A DNA stretch of 64,000 nucleotides from Kineosporia babensis (GCF_021129305.1 NZ_JAJOMB010000010.1:211101-275100); one strand, 5' to 3'; shown: positions 46,538-57,340, counted from the first letter of the stretch. Numbers and translations are program-made. Notes: generated from the sequence alone by a model not told the origin.

Positions 46538-47995
46538 TCAGCCTGCCACAATCCGCCGACGCAGGCAGACCCGGGCCCCCGGCCCCCCGGGCGAGGCTCG
46601 CATCACCTCGGCCAGCACCCGGCCCGGCAGCGCCACCTGACCTCGCCGGTCGGCCACCAGCTTGTCCAGGGCGAGGGCGTGGCGATGGGTCAGCGAGCCC
46701 GCCGGGCAGCCGGCTCGCGCAGCGGCGGCCAGCAGTGCGCGACGGCGGATGGCCGGCAGGGCGGCCAGCAGAGGTTCGACGGCCAGGAGCAGAGCAGAGG
46801 ACGTGGGCGGCCCGGTGACGGTGCTTGTGGCAGTGAGGTGGTGAGTGACGGCAGGCGCCGGCCCGTGGATCGGGGCAGCTCCGATTTCGCTATCAGCGTC
46901 ATCCGCAGACCCCCGGACGCTTCGTGTACCCGTGGTGCCATGCGTACCGGGTGTACACGTTTCCGAGTCTTCAGTGGTGCCGCTCCGGGCCCGGGCGAGC
47001 GCCTCGGCGAAGAGTTCGGCAGCCAACGTGTCCAGGGCGTCGGCGTCTTCGCGCAGCAGATCCGCGCTCCGGGCCAGGGCCTCGGCCGTGCCCGAGCCCA
47101 GGGCCTTCTCCAGCTCGCCGGACAGCCGCCGCACCCGCACCCGGGTATAGGCCGGGTCCTGATTCGCGGGATCGTGCCAAGGGTGCAGCCCGAGGGCCGC
47201 CCCGGCACCCGCGACGACCTCACGCCGCACCCCCAGGAAAGGCCGCCGGAATAACCCTCGCCGCACTGGCATCCCCGCCAGGCTGCGCGCCCCCGACCCC
47301 CGGCCGAGCCCCAGCAGCACCGTCTCGGCCTGATCGTCCAGGGTGTGCCCGAGCAGGACCGCCGCCGCGCCGTGCCGCGCCGCCGCCTCTTCCAGCGCGG
47401 CGTACCGAGCCGCCCGCGCCACTGCCTCCGGCCCTCCCCCACCACCGGAACCGCCACCGGGACCACCGGCGTCCACAGCCAGAAACTCGACCGGCGCCAG
47501 CCCCAACCGACGACACTGCTGCGCCGCCCGCGCCCCCGCCGCCGAACCCTCGGCCGACCAGCCGTGATCCACCACGACCGCCCCGGCCCGAAAACCGTGC
47601 GCCCGGGCCGTGGTCAGAGTCACCGCGGCCAAGGTCAGCGAATCAGGCCCACCGCTGCAGGCCACCAGAACCAGCGCCGGCCCTGCGTCCGAGCCGCCCG
47701 AGCCGCCCGAGCCGCCCGAGCCGCCCGAGCCGCCCGAGCCGCCCGAGCCGCCCGAGCCGCCCGAGCCCAAGGCGCGCCGACCCCCGCCGGCGCCCACCCC
47801 GTCCTCAGTTACCCGACCACCGCCAAAGCCGCGCCGACCCCCGCCGGCGCCTACCCCGTCCTCAATTTCCTGGCCGCCGCGAGAGCCGCGCCTACCTGCC
47901 CCGGTGCTGCGAGCGTCCCCCGTCAGCCTTTCGGCGAAGACATCGCGCAGACTGTCCCGCACCGCCACGTGGACGGCCGTGAGCACGTCATCCAT
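46538..47995 (-). CDS. tilS: tRNA(Ile)-lysidine synthetase with glycine-serine repeat insert
   Basis: 485 residues. N-type ATP pyrophosphatase that makes lysidine at C34 of tRNA-Ile2, so AUA is read correctly. PP-loop [11 protein letters not shown] at about 112-122; [19 protein letters not shown] and VRREV follow. About 75 residues are inserted between the N-terminal helix and the PP-loop, including two copies of [11 protein letters not shown] and eight GGS triplets. Another low-complexity stretch is near residues 330-390. The start ATG overlaps the metalloprotease gene by eight bases. Confidence 0.9.
   Translation of the reverse strand: MDDVLTAVHVAVRDSLRDVFAERLTGDARSTGAGRRGSRGGQEIEDGVGAGGGRRGFGGGRVTEDGVGAGGGRRALGSGGSGGSGGSGGSGGSGGSGGSGGSDAGPALVLVACSGGPDSLTLAAVTLTTARAHGFRAGAVVVDHGWSAEGSAAGARAAQQCRRLGLAPVEFLAVDAGGPGGGSGGGGGPEAVARAARYAALEEAAARHGAAAVLLGHTLDDQAETVLLGLGRGSGARSLAGMPVRRGLFRRPFLGVRREVVAGAGAALGLHPWHDPANQDPAYTRVRVRRLSGELEKALGSGTAEALARSADLLREDADALDTLAAELFAEALARARSGTTEDSETCTPGTHGTTGTRSVRGSADDADSEIGAAPIHGPAPAVTHHLTATSTVTGPPTSSALLLAVEPLLAALPAIRRRALLAAAARAGCPAGSLTHRHALALDKLVADRRGQVALPGRVLAEVMRASPGGPGARVCLRRRIVAG
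47691..47762. repeat. nine-base microsatellite in tilS
   Basis: Eight exact tandem copies of GAGCCGCCC on the plus strand, coding (GGS)8 on the minus strand. Next to it, from 47774, a 57-base unit starting GCGCCGACCCCCGCCGGCGC is repeated once at 47831. Both periods are multiples of three. Confidence 0.9.
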
Positions 47996-49082
47996 GCACC
48001 CGCCGCACCCAGGCGTTCGCGTCGTTGATCTCCTCGGGCTGAGGCAGCGTGTTCGGCGAGGTCCAGACCGCGTTGAAGCCGTCCATGCCGACCTGGTCCA
48101 CCACGCCCCGCACGAACTTCGCCCCGTCCGCGTACTGCCGGGCCTTGGCGTCCAGCCCCAGCAGCCGGCGCAGGATCTGGTCCACTGCGCCCCGGCCCGC
48201 CCGCCGCCGGGTGAACCGCTGGCGGATCGTGGCGACCGTGGGCACCACCTGCGGGCCGACGTCGTCCATGATCACGTCCGCGTGGCCCTCCAGCAGCGAC
48301 ATCACCGCGGTGATCCGGGCCAGCCGGCGGCGCTGCTCGGGAGTCTGCACGGCGTCCAGCACCGAGCGGCCCTCGCCCTCCCCGCGGATCACGTCCGGCA
48401 GCCCGCGCAGCGCCTGGGTGAGCCGGTCGGTCACCTGGCCCGGCTCCAGCATCAGCTCGCCGATCAGGCCGCGGACCTCGGACAGCAGGTGCTCGGTGAG
48501 CCAGTCGGAGGCGGTGAACTGCACCCGGTGGGTCTCCTCGTGCAGGCACACCCAGAGCCGGAAGTCCTCGGGCACGACCTCCAGATCGCGCTCCACGGCC
48601 ACGATCGTGGGCGCGATCAGCAGCAGCCGGCCGGGCTGGGCGAAGGCGTCGTACTGGCCCAGCACCCGGCTGGAGAGCACCCCCAGCAGCGCCCCGATCT
48701 CAGCCCCGGTGACCCGCGCTCCGATCGCGCTCTGCCGCGTACCGGGCAGCGGTTTACCCCGCTCCTCGTTCTTCTCCTGCAGGTCTTTCATCACCGGCGC
48801 CAGCAGGGCCCGGAACGCCGCGATGTTGGCCTTGGCCCAGCCCGGCCGGTCGACCACCAGCACGCCCTCGCCGGGGGTGGCGTGCAGCCCGGTGACCGAC
48901 TGCACGTGCGGGTGCGCGGTGATCGCGGCCTGCCGCAGCTCGCCGACGATCTGCTGGGCCTCGGCGGTGCTCACCTCGGGGCCGGAGCGGCCGACCCGGG
49001 CCGCGGTGCGGGCCGCCAGGTCCCAGTTGATCATCGTGTCGACCGGTTCGGGCGCCAGAGTGCTCGGGGAATCCGCTGCCAT
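47988..49082 (-). CDS. zinc-dependent metalloprotease, DUF2342 family
   Basis: 364 residues. The conserved HEETHRVQF at about residue 180 has the HExxH zinc-binding motif, followed 60-70 residues later by [13 protein letters not shown], the likely third ligand region. Annotated in actinomycetes as coenzyme F420 biosynthesis-associated, a label from gene context rather than biochemistry. Cytoplasmic, no signal peptide. ATG preceded by weak ribosome site. tilS starts within its last codons. Substrate unknown. Confidence 0.87.
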   Translation of the reverse strand: MAADSPSTLAPEPVDTMINWDLAARTAARVGRSGPEVSTAEAQQIVGELRQAAITAHPHVQSVTGLHATPGEGVLVVDRPGWAKANIAAFRALLAPVMKDLQEKNEERGKPLPGTRQSAIGARVTGAEIGALLGVLSSRVLGQYDAFAQPGRLLLIAPTIVAVERDLEVVPEDFRLWVCLHEETHRVQFTASDWLTEHLLSEVRGLIGELMLEPGQVTDRLTQALRGLPDVIRGEGEGRSVLDAVQTPEQRRRLARITAVMSLLEGHADVIMDDVGPQVVPTVATIRQRFTRRRAGRGAVDQILRRLLGLDAKARQYADGAKFVRGVVDQVGMDGFNAVWTSPNTLPQPEEINDANAWVRRVHG

Positions 49083-49126
49083 GGATCAACGGTACGTGCA
49101 TCCGGGTGAGGCCGAACCTCCAGTCT

Positions 49127-50566
49127 CTAGCAGCCGCACCCGGCGAGTTCGGCGGCGAACGCGTCGAGCGCCTCGCGGGCGGCCACGGTGGAGGGCACCT
49201 GGTCGGCCATCACGGCGAAGGTCAGCAGCCGGCCGTCGGTCACCACCACGGTCCCGGCCAGCGAGCTGACCCCGCTCAGGGTGCCGGTCTTGGCCCGGAC
49301 CAGGCCGGTCGCGGGCTTCTCGGACTTGGCCTCGAAGCGCTCGGCGAGGGTGCCGGAGACCCCGGCGATCGGCATCCCGGTGAGCACCGGGCGCAGGCCC
49401 TGGGACTCGTCGGAGGCGGCCAGGGCGAGCACCGCGGTCAGGGTCTGGACCGGAATTGCGCTCTGAGCGGAAAGCCCGCTGCCGTCGGCCAGCGAGGTCT
49501 CGTCCACCGGTACGTCGTGCTCGGCCAGTTCGGCCAGGACCGCCGGGCCGGTGTCGGTGAAGGTCGCACCCTCACCACGCTCGATCGCCACCAGCCGGCC
49601 GAGCGCCTCGGCCGCGGTGTTGTCACTGTGGTCGAGGGTGAACTCCACCTGGTCACCGATCGTGGCCGACTTCACCTCGCCGAGCGGGGTGGCGCCCTCG
49701 GGAGCCTCGCCCCGGGTGACCTTCTTCGACACTTTCAGGCCCTGGTCGGCCAGGGCCTCGGCGAACACCTTGGCAGCGGCCATCCCCGGATCCTGCGAGC
49801 GGGGCACGTAGTTGCCCTCCTTGAGCCGGCCCGCGCTGATCTCCACCGAGTAGACCGGCGCCACGTAGCCGATGTTCACGTCCGACTGGTCCCAGCCCGC
49901 AGCCATCGCCGGCCCCTCGAACAGGGTGTCGTCGAGGATCACCCGCACGCTGCTCTGCCCGGATGCCTCCAGCGCAGCGGCAGTCTGCTCGGCCAGCGTG
50001 GCCAGCCCGGCATGCCCGTTCACCGCACCTTCGTCGCTCTCCCCGGCGCCCAGCAGCACGTCTCCGCCGCCGACCAGGTAGACCGTGCGGCCCTCACCCA
50101 CCGTGGTGGTGCTCAGGGTGTGCTGCGAGCCCAGCGCCGACAGCGCGGCCGTGGTGGTCAGCAGCTTGGCGGTGGAGGCCGGGGTCCGGGCGGCGCCGGC
50201 CGCCCGGCTGAGCAGGTGCTCCCCGGTCAGCGGGTCCAGAACGTCCACCGAGACCGATTTGCCCAGGTCCTTGCTGGCCATCAGCTCACGCATGCGTTGT
50301 GTGAGCTTCGTCGCGGAGATCTCCGGGGCATCGGTACTGACCGCAGGCAGAACCGCACGTGACTGTTGCTGCGGGAGCACGGCTCCGGGCACCCGATCGG
50401 TCAAGGGACCAATGGCCTCTTGGGGGGATCCGGACTGCCGATCGCCGAAAGGACCAAGTACCGTCAGGGCGGCGATCAGTGCGGCGACGAGAACAGCGAG
50501 AACGACGGTGAGGCGGAGCACCAACCGCTTGGCCGTCCGCTGGGTGACGTCAGACACGCCGGTCAC
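49127..50566 (-). CDS. dacB: D-alanyl-D-alanine carboxypeptidase/endopeptidase (PBP4, S13)
   Basis: 479 residues. N-terminal membrane anchor or uncleaved signal ([20 protein letters not shown], about 15-35), linker, and a PBP4 fold with all three motifs: SxxK in TPASTAKLL, SxN in [14 protein letters not shown] in RAKTGTLSG. The long insert between SxxK and SxN is typical of class C low-mass penicillin-binding proteins. Trims or cleaves peptidoglycan stem peptides. GTG start with TGAGGT just upstream. Ends in CGC, an unusual pair of cysteines. Divergent from ppa. Confidence 0.92.
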   Translation of the reverse strand: MTGVSDVTQRTAKRLVLRLTVVLAVLVAALIAALTVLGPFGDRQSGSPQEAIGPLTDRVPGAVLPQQQSRAVLPAVSTDAPEISATKLTQRMRELMASKDLGKSVSVDVLDPLTGEHLLSRAAGAARTPASTAKLLTTTAALSALGSQHTLSTTTVGEGRTVYLVGGGDVLLGAGESDEGAVNGHAGLATLAEQTAAALEASGQSSVRVILDDTLFEGPAMAAGWDQSDVNIGYVAPVYSVEISAGRLKEGNYVPRSQDPGMAAAKVFAEALADQGLKVSKKVTRGEAPEGATPLGEVKSATIGDQVEFTLDHSDNTAAEALGRLVAIERGEGATFTDTGPAVLAELAEHDVPVDETSLADGSGLSAQSAIPVQTLTAVLALAASDESQGLRPVLTGMPIAGVSGTLAERFEAKSEKPATGLVRAKTGTLSGVSSLAGTVVVTDGRLLTFAVMADQVPSTVAAREALDAFAAELAGCGC

Positions 50567-50636
50567 ACCTCATGATCCATCGGTTCGAGAATACTCTGGG
50601 CCGCTCACTCACATGCCGGAAGGTAGCGAACAACCC

Positions 50637-51137
50637 GTGGACTTCGACGTCACCATCGAGATTCCCAAGGGACAGCGGAACAAGTACGAGGTCGACCACG
50701 AGAGCGGCCGGATCCGCCTGGACCGGATGCTCTTCACCGCGACCCGTTACCCGGCCGACTACGGCTTCATCGACGGCACCCTGGGCGAGGACGGCGACCC
50801 GCTGGACGCGCTCGTGCTGCTGGAGGAGCCCACCTTCCCGGGTTGCCTGGTCAAGTGCCGGGCGATCGGCATGTTCCACATGCGCGACGAGAAGGGCGGC
50901 GACGACAAGATCCTGTGCATCCCCTCGGGCGACCCCCGCCTCGAGGTGTTCCAGGAGCTGACCGACGTCAACGAGTTCTACCGCCTGGAGATCCAGCACT
51001 TCTTCGAGACCTACAAGGACCTCGAGCCGGGCAAGTCCGTCGAGGACGCCGCCTGGGCCAGCCGGGCCGCCGCCGAGGCCGAGATCGAGAACTCGCGCAA
51101 GCGGCTGCTCGACGCCGGTGGCGTCTACCCGCACTGA
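50637..51137 (+). CDS. ppa: inorganic pyrophosphatase
   Basis: 166 residues. Soluble family I enzyme hydrolysing pyrophosphate. Seen: [18 protein letters not shown] (substrate Lys and Glu), [20 protein letters not shown] (the family signature with its three aspartates), [14 protein letters not shown], and [15 protein letters not shown]. The GTG at 50637 makes the usual [10 protein letters not shown] start; an ATG eight codons earlier (50613) is an alternative but has no ribosome site. GGAAGG lies 13 bases upstream of the GTG. Followed by a terminator. Confidence 0.95.
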   Translation: MDFDVTIEIPKGQRNKYEVDHESGRIRLDRMLFTATRYPADYGFIDGTLGEDGDPLDALVLLEEPTFPGCLVKCRAIGMFHMRDEKGGDDKILCIPSGDPRLEVFQELTDVNEFYRLEIQHFFETYKDLEPGKSVEDAAWASRAAAEAEIENSRKRLLDAGGVYPH

Positions 51138-51154
51138 TCTCTGATCTGACGCGG

Positions 51155-51194
51155 CTGAGGCGGGGCTCCCCTTCGTAGGGGCGCCCCGCCTCAG
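51155..51194 (+). terminator. terminator behind ppa
   Basis: CTGAGGCGGGGC and GCCCCGCCTCAG (perfect 12 bp) enclose a second CCCC/GGGG stem; TGGTTTTGC follows. Confidence 0.85.
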
Positions 51195-51237
51195 TGGTTT
51201 TGCTTACGGACGCTCTCAGCTGCGGCTTTTGCGGATT

Positions 51238-52515
51238 TCAGACCCGCCCGGCGTAGGGCATGGCCCCGGAGCTGCGCAGCGGGACGATCCGGATCTGGGC
51301 GCCGGTGTAGGGCGCCTCGATCATCTGGCCATTACCGACGTACATGGCCACGTGGTGGATGCTCTCCGGGTTGCTCACGCTGGTGCCGAAGAACAGCAGG
51401 TCCCCGGGGCGCAGGTTGCCGTACGAGACGTGCTCGACCGACTGGTACTGCAGCCGGGACGAATGCGGCAGGGCGACGCCTGCCTGAGCCCACGCCTTCA
51501 TGGTCAGGCCGGAGCAGTCGTAGCTGCCCGGCCCCTCGCCGCCCCACTGGTAGGGCAGACCCAGACGGCCTTTGGCCCAGGCCACCGCCGAGGCGCCGGC
51601 CGAACTGCTCCCGCTGGACGAACCCGAGCTGTTCGAACTGCCCGAACTGCCTGAACTGCTCGAACCAGAGGACGCTTCGGCGCCACTTCCGCTTCCGGTC
51701 CCGCTGCCGTTGTGGCCGGCCGGTCGGTCGTTGTCGACGGCTTCTCGGGCCGTGGCCTCCCGCTGCTGCTCGGCCTGCCGGCGCAGCCCTTCCTCGCGCT
51801 GCCGCTCGACCTCGATCGAGGTGCGCCGGGTCTGCGCCAGCTCGGCCAGCAACTGGTTCTTCTGAGCGGTGTCGGCGGCCAAGGCATCGCGCGCCACCCG
51901 GGAGCGCTGCGCGGCCTCCTGCTTGGCCTCCGCCAGCTCGTCGGCGGCCGCCTGCCTGCGCTTCAGGGCCTCTTCGGCCTGCGCCGTGAGGCTGTTGGCG
52001 ACCACCCGGGCCGAGTCGGCCTTACGTACCGTGCGCTGCTGCTGCCCGGCCACGATCTGCATCATCGAGGCCCGGGCCAGCACGCTCTGCGGCCCCTTGG
52101 GCGAGAGCAGCACCTCCAGGTCAGCCAGATTCCCGCCGTTGCGGTAGGCCTGCGCCGCCAGCTTCCCGACCTGCTCCTGGGCCCCGTCCAGGCGCTCGCC
52201 GGCCTGCTTCGCCACGACCTGGGCAGCGTCGGCCGTCTTCTGCGCCTCGGCCAGCTTCACCTGAGCCTGGTTGAACCGCTCGGCCGCCTGGCTGAGGGCA
52301 AGCTCGGCCGCCTCCACCCGTTGCTGCGACTTACGCAGCTGAGCCTGGATCACCGCCACCCGCGAGGCCACCGCGTCGGCCTGCTGCTGCGCCCGCCGCA
52401 CCTCGCCCGGACCCGGAATCGGTTCGTCCGCCGCCGCACTCAGCGCCGGACCGGTCACCAGTGCCGCCGCCAGGACGAGCACCCCCGCCACGTCCCGTAC
52501 CCGTCGAGTTCGCAC
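51238..52515 (-). CDS. secreted NlpC/P60 peptidoglycan endopeptidase
   Basis: 425 residues. Signal peptide (VAGVLVLAAALVTGPALSAAA, cleavage about 32). Residues 35-255 are long coiled coils (QQADAVASRVAVIQAQLRKS, then KQEAAQRSRVARDALAAD), as in RipA-like and Csd-type hydrolases. A Ser/Gly linker of about 50 residues leads to an NlpC/P60 domain with Cys in YDCSGLTMKAW, His in SIHHVAMYVG, and a third polar residue in MIEAPYTG. Cuts stem peptides in cell separation. GTG start at 52515 with GAGAGG nine bases upstream; the earlier ATG lacks a site. Confidence 0.9.
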   Translation of the reverse strand: MRTRRVRDVAGVLVLAAALVTGPALSAAADEPIPGPGEVRRAQQQADAVASRVAVIQAQLRKSQQRVEAAELALSQAAERFNQAQVKLAEAQKTADAAQVVAKQAGERLDGAQEQVGKLAAQAYRNGGNLADLEVLLSPKGPQSVLARASMMQIVAGQQQRTVRKADSARVVANSLTAQAEEALKRRQAAADELAEAKQEAAQRSRVARDALAADTAQKNQLLAELAQTRRTSIEVERQREEGLRRQAEQQREATAREAVDNDRPAGHNGSGTGSGSGAEASSGSSSSGSSGSSNSSGSSSGSSSAGASAVAWAKGRLGLPYQWGGEGPGSYDCSGLTMKAWAQAGVALPHSSRLQYQSVEHVSYGNLRPGDLLFFGTSVSNPESIHHVAMYVGNGQMIEAPYTGAQIRIVPLRSSGAMPYAGRV

Positions 52516-52800
52516 CTTGCCGCCTCTCTCCGCCTGGCATCTCACAGCGAAGTTCGACGGCCTCCCCCACCACCTTTAGCCCGCCCGGGTGACGCCCGAA
52601 CGGGTCCCAGCTCACCGTCCCCCACCCAGCCCCACCTCGGCCAGTCCCATCAGCGCCACCCCCAACCAGCTCCACCAACGCAAGAGCCCTGGTCCCGCCG
52701 AACCCTCCAACCGCAATCCCGGGTGCAGTCCCACACAACCCACACCGCCCCGCACCGCCCCCAGCCCCACCAGCACCCCGCCCGTCCCCGCCAAAACGCC
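52516..52800. other. gene-free C-rich stretch
   Basis: Low-complexity, C-rich plus strand (runs of CCCACC, CCAGCCCCACC) with no plausible gene. It should contain the NlpC/P60 promoter on the minus strand. I looked for a ydaO-type c-di-AMP riboswitch, which often precedes such hydrolases, and did not find its conserved blocks. Confidence 0.5.
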
Positions 52801-52835
52801 TCGTGGGCGTCACCTTCGGAAGGTGACGCCCACGA
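52801..52835 (-). terminator. terminator behind the small membrane protein
   Basis: TCGTGGGCGTCACCTT and AAGGTGACGCCCACGA form a perfect 16-bp stem with loop CGG; GGCGTTTTGG follows on the minus strand, the same tail as at the lsr2 terminator. Confidence 0.88.
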
Positions 52836-52867
52836 TGTCGGCCGTTGGTCGGACGGCTCTCACAGCA

Positions 52868-53023
52868 CTAGATCCTGGTTCCGCCACGGCGGCCCACCAG
52901 AGCCAGAACAGCGGCGATCACGACCAGCGCGACACCCAGCCAGATCAGGATCTGACCGACGCCACCGAAACCGATGACCGCGAGAACAACACCGACGATG
53001 ATGAGAATGAGCCACAGAGGCAT
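52868..53023 (-). CDS. 51-residue two-helix hydrophobic protein
   Basis: MPLWLILIIVGVVLAVIGF, then GGVGQ, then a second helix ILIWLGVALVVIAAVLALV, ending in a basic tail RRGGTRI. GGGAG lies eight bases before the ATG and a strong terminator follows, so this is a real monocistronic gene. Such tiny membrane proteins are common in actinomycetes and often stress-induced; no function is established. Confidence 0.82.
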   Translation of the reverse strand: MPLWLILIIVGVVLAVIGFGGVGQILIWLGVALVVIAAVLALVGRRGGTRI

Positions 53024-53174
53024 GAACAGCTCCCAGTTACGCTAAGCGGCGTCTAAGCGCCATCCCGTTCTTTCCGACACCAAGATCGAATCACGGGGCG
53101 CGTGGGGCGGCATGTCGAGATGTCCCTCCCTGCACCGAATCACCTGCTGTGGCGGATTCGGGAAAGCTACGTCA

Positions 53175-55655
53175 TCATTCGCCGCAAAGGTCGACCAGCA
53201 GCCCGAGCATGGTGACCACTTCCTCGGGTGAGCCGACCCGGTACTGGGCCTGGGTCTCCCCCGGCCCGACCCGCACCGAAACGTCGCCCTCCTGAGCCCG
53301 CAGCACCGCGAAACCCCGCTCGTCGGTGACATCGTCGCCCACGAAGAGCACGGCGTCGGCCCCGGTGATCGAGCGCAGCCGCCGCAGCGCAGTGCCCTTG
53401 TTGATCGAGACCACCGACAGCTCAACCACTTCCTTGCCATGGGTGAGATGCACCCCGGGCAGCGCGGCCGGACCGTCCAGCGCTTCCTGGGTGGCCGCTG
53501 CGGCCGCCGGGCGCTCGGCGCGACGGGTGTGCAGCACCACGCCGGTGGGCTTGACCTCCACGTGCGTGCCCGGGTGCCGGGCGCTGATCGCCTCGAGCTC
53601 GGCGGTGGCCTTGGCCAGCAGCGCGGCCTGGGCCTCGTCGGGCGCGGAGTTCACCACGGCATCGCCCAGCGGGTCACGGAACTCGGCGCCGTGGCTGCCC
53701 ACCAGCAGCGCGCGGGCCGGCGGGTTGGCCACCCGGACCAGATCGTCCAGCCGACGGCCGGAGACCAGCGCCACCCGTACCCCGGGCAGGGTGGACAGCT
53801 CGTTCAGGTGCCGCAGGGCGCGCGGCAACGGCCTTGCGGCGTCCGGGTTCTCGACGATCGGCGCGAGCACCCCGTCGAAGTCGAAGGCCAGCAGCAGCGA
53901 TGGGTGCATGGCGAAACCCTCGAGCGCGGTGACCAGTCCGAGCGAGAGTGGCAGACGCCGGTCGGGCTGGTCGATCAGCACCAGCGGGTCGTCCAGCACG
54001 TGGCCCGGCTCCTCCAGGTCCTCCGCGTCGTCGAGATCCGGCTCGGCGATCACGGTTCCACCCTCGGGCACGAAATCGCCCTGGTGCGCCACGTTCTCCA
54101 CCGGAGTAGCCTCGGTGGCCTCGTTCTCCGAGCGCGCCTCGGCCAGGATCGCCGACAGCTCGATCGACTCGGTGGGCGGGGTGGTGGCCCGGCGCGGGAC
54201 GGCCGGCTCGGCCGCGGCGGAGGCGGCGACCTTGAGGAAGGTGGAGGCCCAGCGGGCCACGTCGAACTCGAACACCCGCCGGCGCATCGCCCGCATCCGC
54301 CGGGTGGCCTCGCGCTCGGAGATCTGGGCGGCCCGCACGATGGCGGCCTTGACCCCGTCGATGTCGTGCGGGTTGACCAGGAAGGCCTGCGGCAGCTCGA
54401 TCGCGGCCCCGGCGAACTCGCTGAGCACCAGGGCGCCCTGCTCGTCGTGCCGGGTGGCCACGTACTCCTTGGCCACCAGGTTCATCCCGTCGCGCAGGGC
54501 GGTGACCAGCATGACGTCGGAGGCGAGGTAGAGCGCGGCCAGCTCCTCGCGGTCCTGGGACTGGTGCAGGTAGTGCACGGCGGGGTGGCCGAGCTGGCCG
54601 TAGTCGCCGTTGATCCGCCCGACCGTGACCTCCACGTCGCGGCGCAGCTTCTCGTACTCCTCCACCCGGTCCCGGCTGGGCGTGGCCACCTGCACGAATA
54701 CCGCGTCCGGAGGGCTGAGCACCTCCTCCGCGAACAGCTCCTCGACCGCCTTGAGCCGGTGCAGGATGCCCTTGGTGTAGTCCAGCCGGTCAACCCCCAG
54801 CAGCACCACCTTGGGATCGCCCAGCTCGCGCCGGATCTCGCGGGCCCGCTCCTGGATGTCCTCGCGGCGCCCCAGCGAGTCGATCAGCTCGGCGTCGATC
54901 GAGATCGGGAACGCGGCCGCGCGCACCTCCCGCGGCGGGTGGTGGTCGGCGCTGCCGAAGCGCGGCTCGGCCGGCAGGTGGACCATGCCCCGGCGGGTGG
55001 ACAGGCCGTTGCGCCGGCAGGCCCGCAGGAAGTTGTTGGCGTCGGCCGGGCGCTGGAAACCGAGCTGGTCGGCGCCCAGCAGGCCGTCCAGAACCTGCCG
55101 CCGCCAGGGCAACTGGGCGAAGATCTCGTAGGGCGGGAACGGGATGTGGTTGAAGAAGCCGATCCGCAGGTCGGGCCGCAGGGCCCGGAGCATCTGCGGC
55201 ACCAGCTGCAGCTGGTAGTCCTGCACCCAGACCAGCGCGTTCTCGGCCGAGAACTGCGCCGCCTTCTCGGCGAAGCGGCGGTTGACCCGGACGTAGGACT
55301 CCCACCAGTGCCGGTGGAACTGAGGCTGGGCGATCACGTCGTGGTACAGCGGCCAGAGCGTGCCGTTGGACATGCCCTCGTAGTAGTCCTCGACCTCTTT
55401 CTTGCTCAACTCCACCGGGATCAGCTGGATGCCGCGGGCCTCGAACGGCTCCGGCGCGTCCCCGGCGGCCCCGGTCCAGCCCACCCAGGCGCCGGAGTTG
55501 GACTGCATCACCGGCTCCAGGGCCGAGACCAGACCGCCCGGGCTGGGCTTCCAGGTGGTGCTGCCGTCGGGGTTGCTCTGGCGGTCCACCGGCAGCCGGT
55601 TCGCGACCACGACGAGATCACTGAGATGGCTGGGCTCTGGCTGCTCCTGCGACAC
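53175..55655 (-). CDS. otsAB: fused trehalose-6-phosphate synthase/phosphatase
   Basis: 826 residues. Residues about 8-470 are OtsA (GT20): [58 protein letters not shown] and the donor region [13 protein letters not shown] 120-residue acidic linker follows. Residues about 575-826 are OtsB, an HAD phosphatase: [14 protein letters not shown] (DxDG nucleophile motif), [11 protein letters not shown], and [12 protein letters not shown] (metal motif). Makes trehalose from UDP-glucose and glucose-6-phosphate in one polypeptide. GTG start with AGGAAGG nine bases upstream. Both domains look intact. Confidence 0.94.
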   Translation of the reverse strand: MSQEQPEPSHLSDLVVVANRLPVDRQSNPDGSTTWKPSPGGLVSALEPVMQSNSGAWVGWTGAAGDAPEPFEARGIQLIPVELSKKEVEDYYEGMSNGTLWPLYHDVIAQPQFHRHWWESYVRVNRRFAEKAAQFSAENALVWVQDYQLQLVPQMLRALRPDLRIGFFNHIPFPPYEIFAQLPWRRQVLDGLLGADQLGFQRPADANNFLRACRRNGLSTRRGMVHLPAEPRFGSADHHPPREVRAAAFPISIDAELIDSLGRREDIQERAREIRRELGDPKVVLLGVDRLDYTKGILHRLKAVEELFAEEVLSPPDAVFVQVATPSRDRVEEYEKLRRDVEVTVGRINGDYGQLGHPAVHYLHQSQDREELAALYLASDVMLVTALRDGMNLVAKEYVATRHDEQGALVLSEFAGAAIELPQAFLVNPHDIDGVKAAIVRAAQISEREATRRMRAMRRRVFEFDVARWASTFLKVAASAAAEPAVPRRATTPPTESIELSAILAEARSENEATEATPVENVAHQGDFVPEGGTVIAEPDLDDAEDLEEPGHVLDDPLVLIDQPDRRLPLSLGLVTALEGFAMHPSLLLAFDFDGVLAPIVENPDAARPLPRALRHLNELSTLPGVRVALVSGRRLDDLVRVANPPARALLVGSHGAEFRDPLGDAVVNSAPDEAQAALLAKATAELEAISARHPGTHVEVKPTGVVLHTRRAERPAAAAATQEALDGPAALPGVHLTHGKEVVELSVVSINKGTALRRLRSITGADAVLFVGDDVTDERGFAVLRAQEGDVSVRVGPGETQAQYRVGSPEEVVTMLGLLVDLCGE

Positions 55656-55933
55656 GGGGTCGGCCTTCCTGGTCAAGGTCCTCGGTCCGCGTGCCGGACG
55701 CACACCGGGTGACGATGAGGAAGCTCACCCGGCGTGATCTCATTCACGCCTTGTAACCCTAGGCACGTTGGGCACCGCACGCCTCCTGGAGGCGCGTGGC
55801 ACTGGTCTCGCCCTTAAGTGAGTTTAGTCCGATTTTGACCGTATTGCGTGGTTAAAATCCCCCGCGCTCAGGAAAGAGCTCTACCGACCCATCATCCTCG
55901 ATCACCCAGAGCAACCAGCCGAAGGGCCCGCCC
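55656..55933. other. otsAB upstream region
   Basis: Less GC-rich 280 bases. An inverted repeat CGCCTC/GAGGCG around 55781-55795 lies between the otsAB promoter region and the converse end of the DUF4832 gene on the same strand. No gene seen. Confidence 0.4.
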
Positions 55934-57340
55934 CTACTCCACCGTGACGGTCTGCCCCAGATCGTTCAGCCCGGTCTGCGCGTCCCAGGTGCCCTCGTTC
56001 GCCAGCTGGATCGCGAACCGCGGATCGTCGGCCACCGCCTCCTGAGCCGCCGGGATCGCCAGGTGCACCTGGTACTCACCGGCGGGCAACCCGTCCACCG
56101 TGGCCGTGAGCTCGACGCTCTCGCCGGCCGCCCACGTCCGTACGTCCGCATCGCTCTCGAACTCCACGGTGTGGCTCGTGGAGCCGTTGGTCAGCACCAG
56201 CCGGGCCTGACGTTCCGCATAGGGAGCGGCCCAGCCGTCGTTGCGCACGCCCACCCAGATCTGCGTGCTGCCGTCGTCCTTGGCGGTCACCGTGCTCTCG
56301 GTCGCCACGAACCGGTAGCCCAGGCGCCGCTGCGTCTCGGCCAGGCCGTCGGCGCCCCAGGAGTCCAGCACGTCGGTGTTGTAGTCACGGTTGAGGTAGC
56401 TGTAGTGATACCGGGCCATCTCGGCCGAGGCACTCGCCCACTCCGAGCGCGGCGCGTTCACCGCACAGGTCTCGCCGCCCATCGGCAGGTACCGGGTCTC
56501 GGCCTCCAGGTACTCCTGGTCCAGCGACAGCGGGTTGGACAGGAACGTGCCGAAGTCGTCCGGGGAGGCCAGGAAGCAGTCGTTGTGATGGCCGATCCGG
56601 GCCGCGTCCGAGCCGTCGAAGGGCTCCTCGAGCGGCTGCGACGTCCCGGTGAACTGCTGCTTGGAGAACATCGTGCGAGCGGCCACCATCCGCTCGTCCG
56701 GCACCGCTGCCAGCAGCGCCGCCACCACGGCGTTGCGCTTGCGCCAGTCGGCCTCGGTGACCACACCCGGGTTCGCCGGGTCGGCCGCGAAGTGATCGGT
56801 GTAGTAGCCCTCGCCCCACAGCCCGATGAAGCCCTGCTGCACGAGGGGAATCACGTCGGCGTACTCGTGGAACACCGGCTCGAGCTGCTCGATGTGGGCC
56901 AGGACGGTCTCCAGCGGGGCGTCGCCGTAGGGCGGGCTGTACGGGAAGTCGCCGCCCTGGGCGTAGGCGAACCGGGTGATCACCGAGACGCCGGCCTCGC
57001 GGGCCGTGTCCAGGTCGGCCTTCACCAGGTCCAGGTACTCCTGGTCCAAGGTCGGCTCGGATGCGAACTTCTCCAGGTAGAACACCCGCAGGACCTGCGT
57101 GACACCCTGCTCGCGATACCCGGCCAGGGTCTGCGCACTCAGCGGTGTGTAGCCGGAACCGTCAGCCCGGTAATGGGTTTCGGTGTGCTTGTAGAAACCC
57201 CGCTCCGGATTGGCGATGTTCTGGGTGCTGGCCGGGTAGGTGACGGTGGCCGGCTCACCGGCCCGCGCCGAGACCGCCGCCCCGGCGCAGAGAATCAGGC
57301 CGGCCGTGGCCCCGGCGATGATCCGCCTGGTGTTTCGCAT
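55934..57340 (-). CDS. secreted DUF4874/DUF4832 protein
   Basis: 468 residues. Signal peptide (IIAGATAGLILCAGAAVSARA, cleavage about 27). N-terminal DUF4874 barrel-like part with NPERGFYKHTETHY, LRVFYLEKF, VSVITRFAYAQGG, QQGFIGLWGEGYYTDHF; C-terminal DUF4832 with NDCFLASPDDFGT, RYLPMGGETCAV and a beta-sandwich end (VRNDGWAAPY, ARLVLTNGS). Seen in secreted, probably carbohydrate-active proteins of soil bacteria; no activity assigned. Divergent from the PPOX gene. Intact. Confidence 0.87.
   Translation of the reverse strand: MRNTRRIIAGATAGLILCAGAAVSARAGEPATVTYPASTQNIANPERGFYKHTETHYRADGSGYTPLSAQTLAGYREQGVTQVLRVFYLEKFASEPTLDQEYLDLVKADLDTAREAGVSVITRFAYAQGGDFPYSPPYGDAPLETVLAHIEQLEPVFHEYADVIPLVQQGFIGLWGEGYYTDHFAADPANPGVVTEADWRKRNAVVAALLAAVPDERMVAARTMFSKQQFTGTSQPLEEPFDGSDAARIGHHNDCFLASPDDFGTFLSNPLSLDQEYLEAETRYLPMGGETCAVNAPRSEWASASAEMARYHYSYLNRDYNTDVLDSWGADGLAETQRRLGYRFVATESTVTAKDDGSTQIWVGVRNDGWAAPYAERQARLVLTNGSTSHTVEFESDADVRTWAAGESVELTATVDGLPAGEYQVHLAIPAAQEAVADDPRFAIQLANEGTWDAQTGLNDLGQTVTVE

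Noticed and set aside
52516..52800. c-di-AMP (ydaO) riboswitch upstream of the NlpC/P60 gene
   Set aside because: Expected from actinomycete precedent, but the conserved sequence blocks are not there.
53439..55712. 757-codon open frame antisense to otsAB
   Set aside because: Shadow frame of the fused trehalose enzyme; no recognisable protein.
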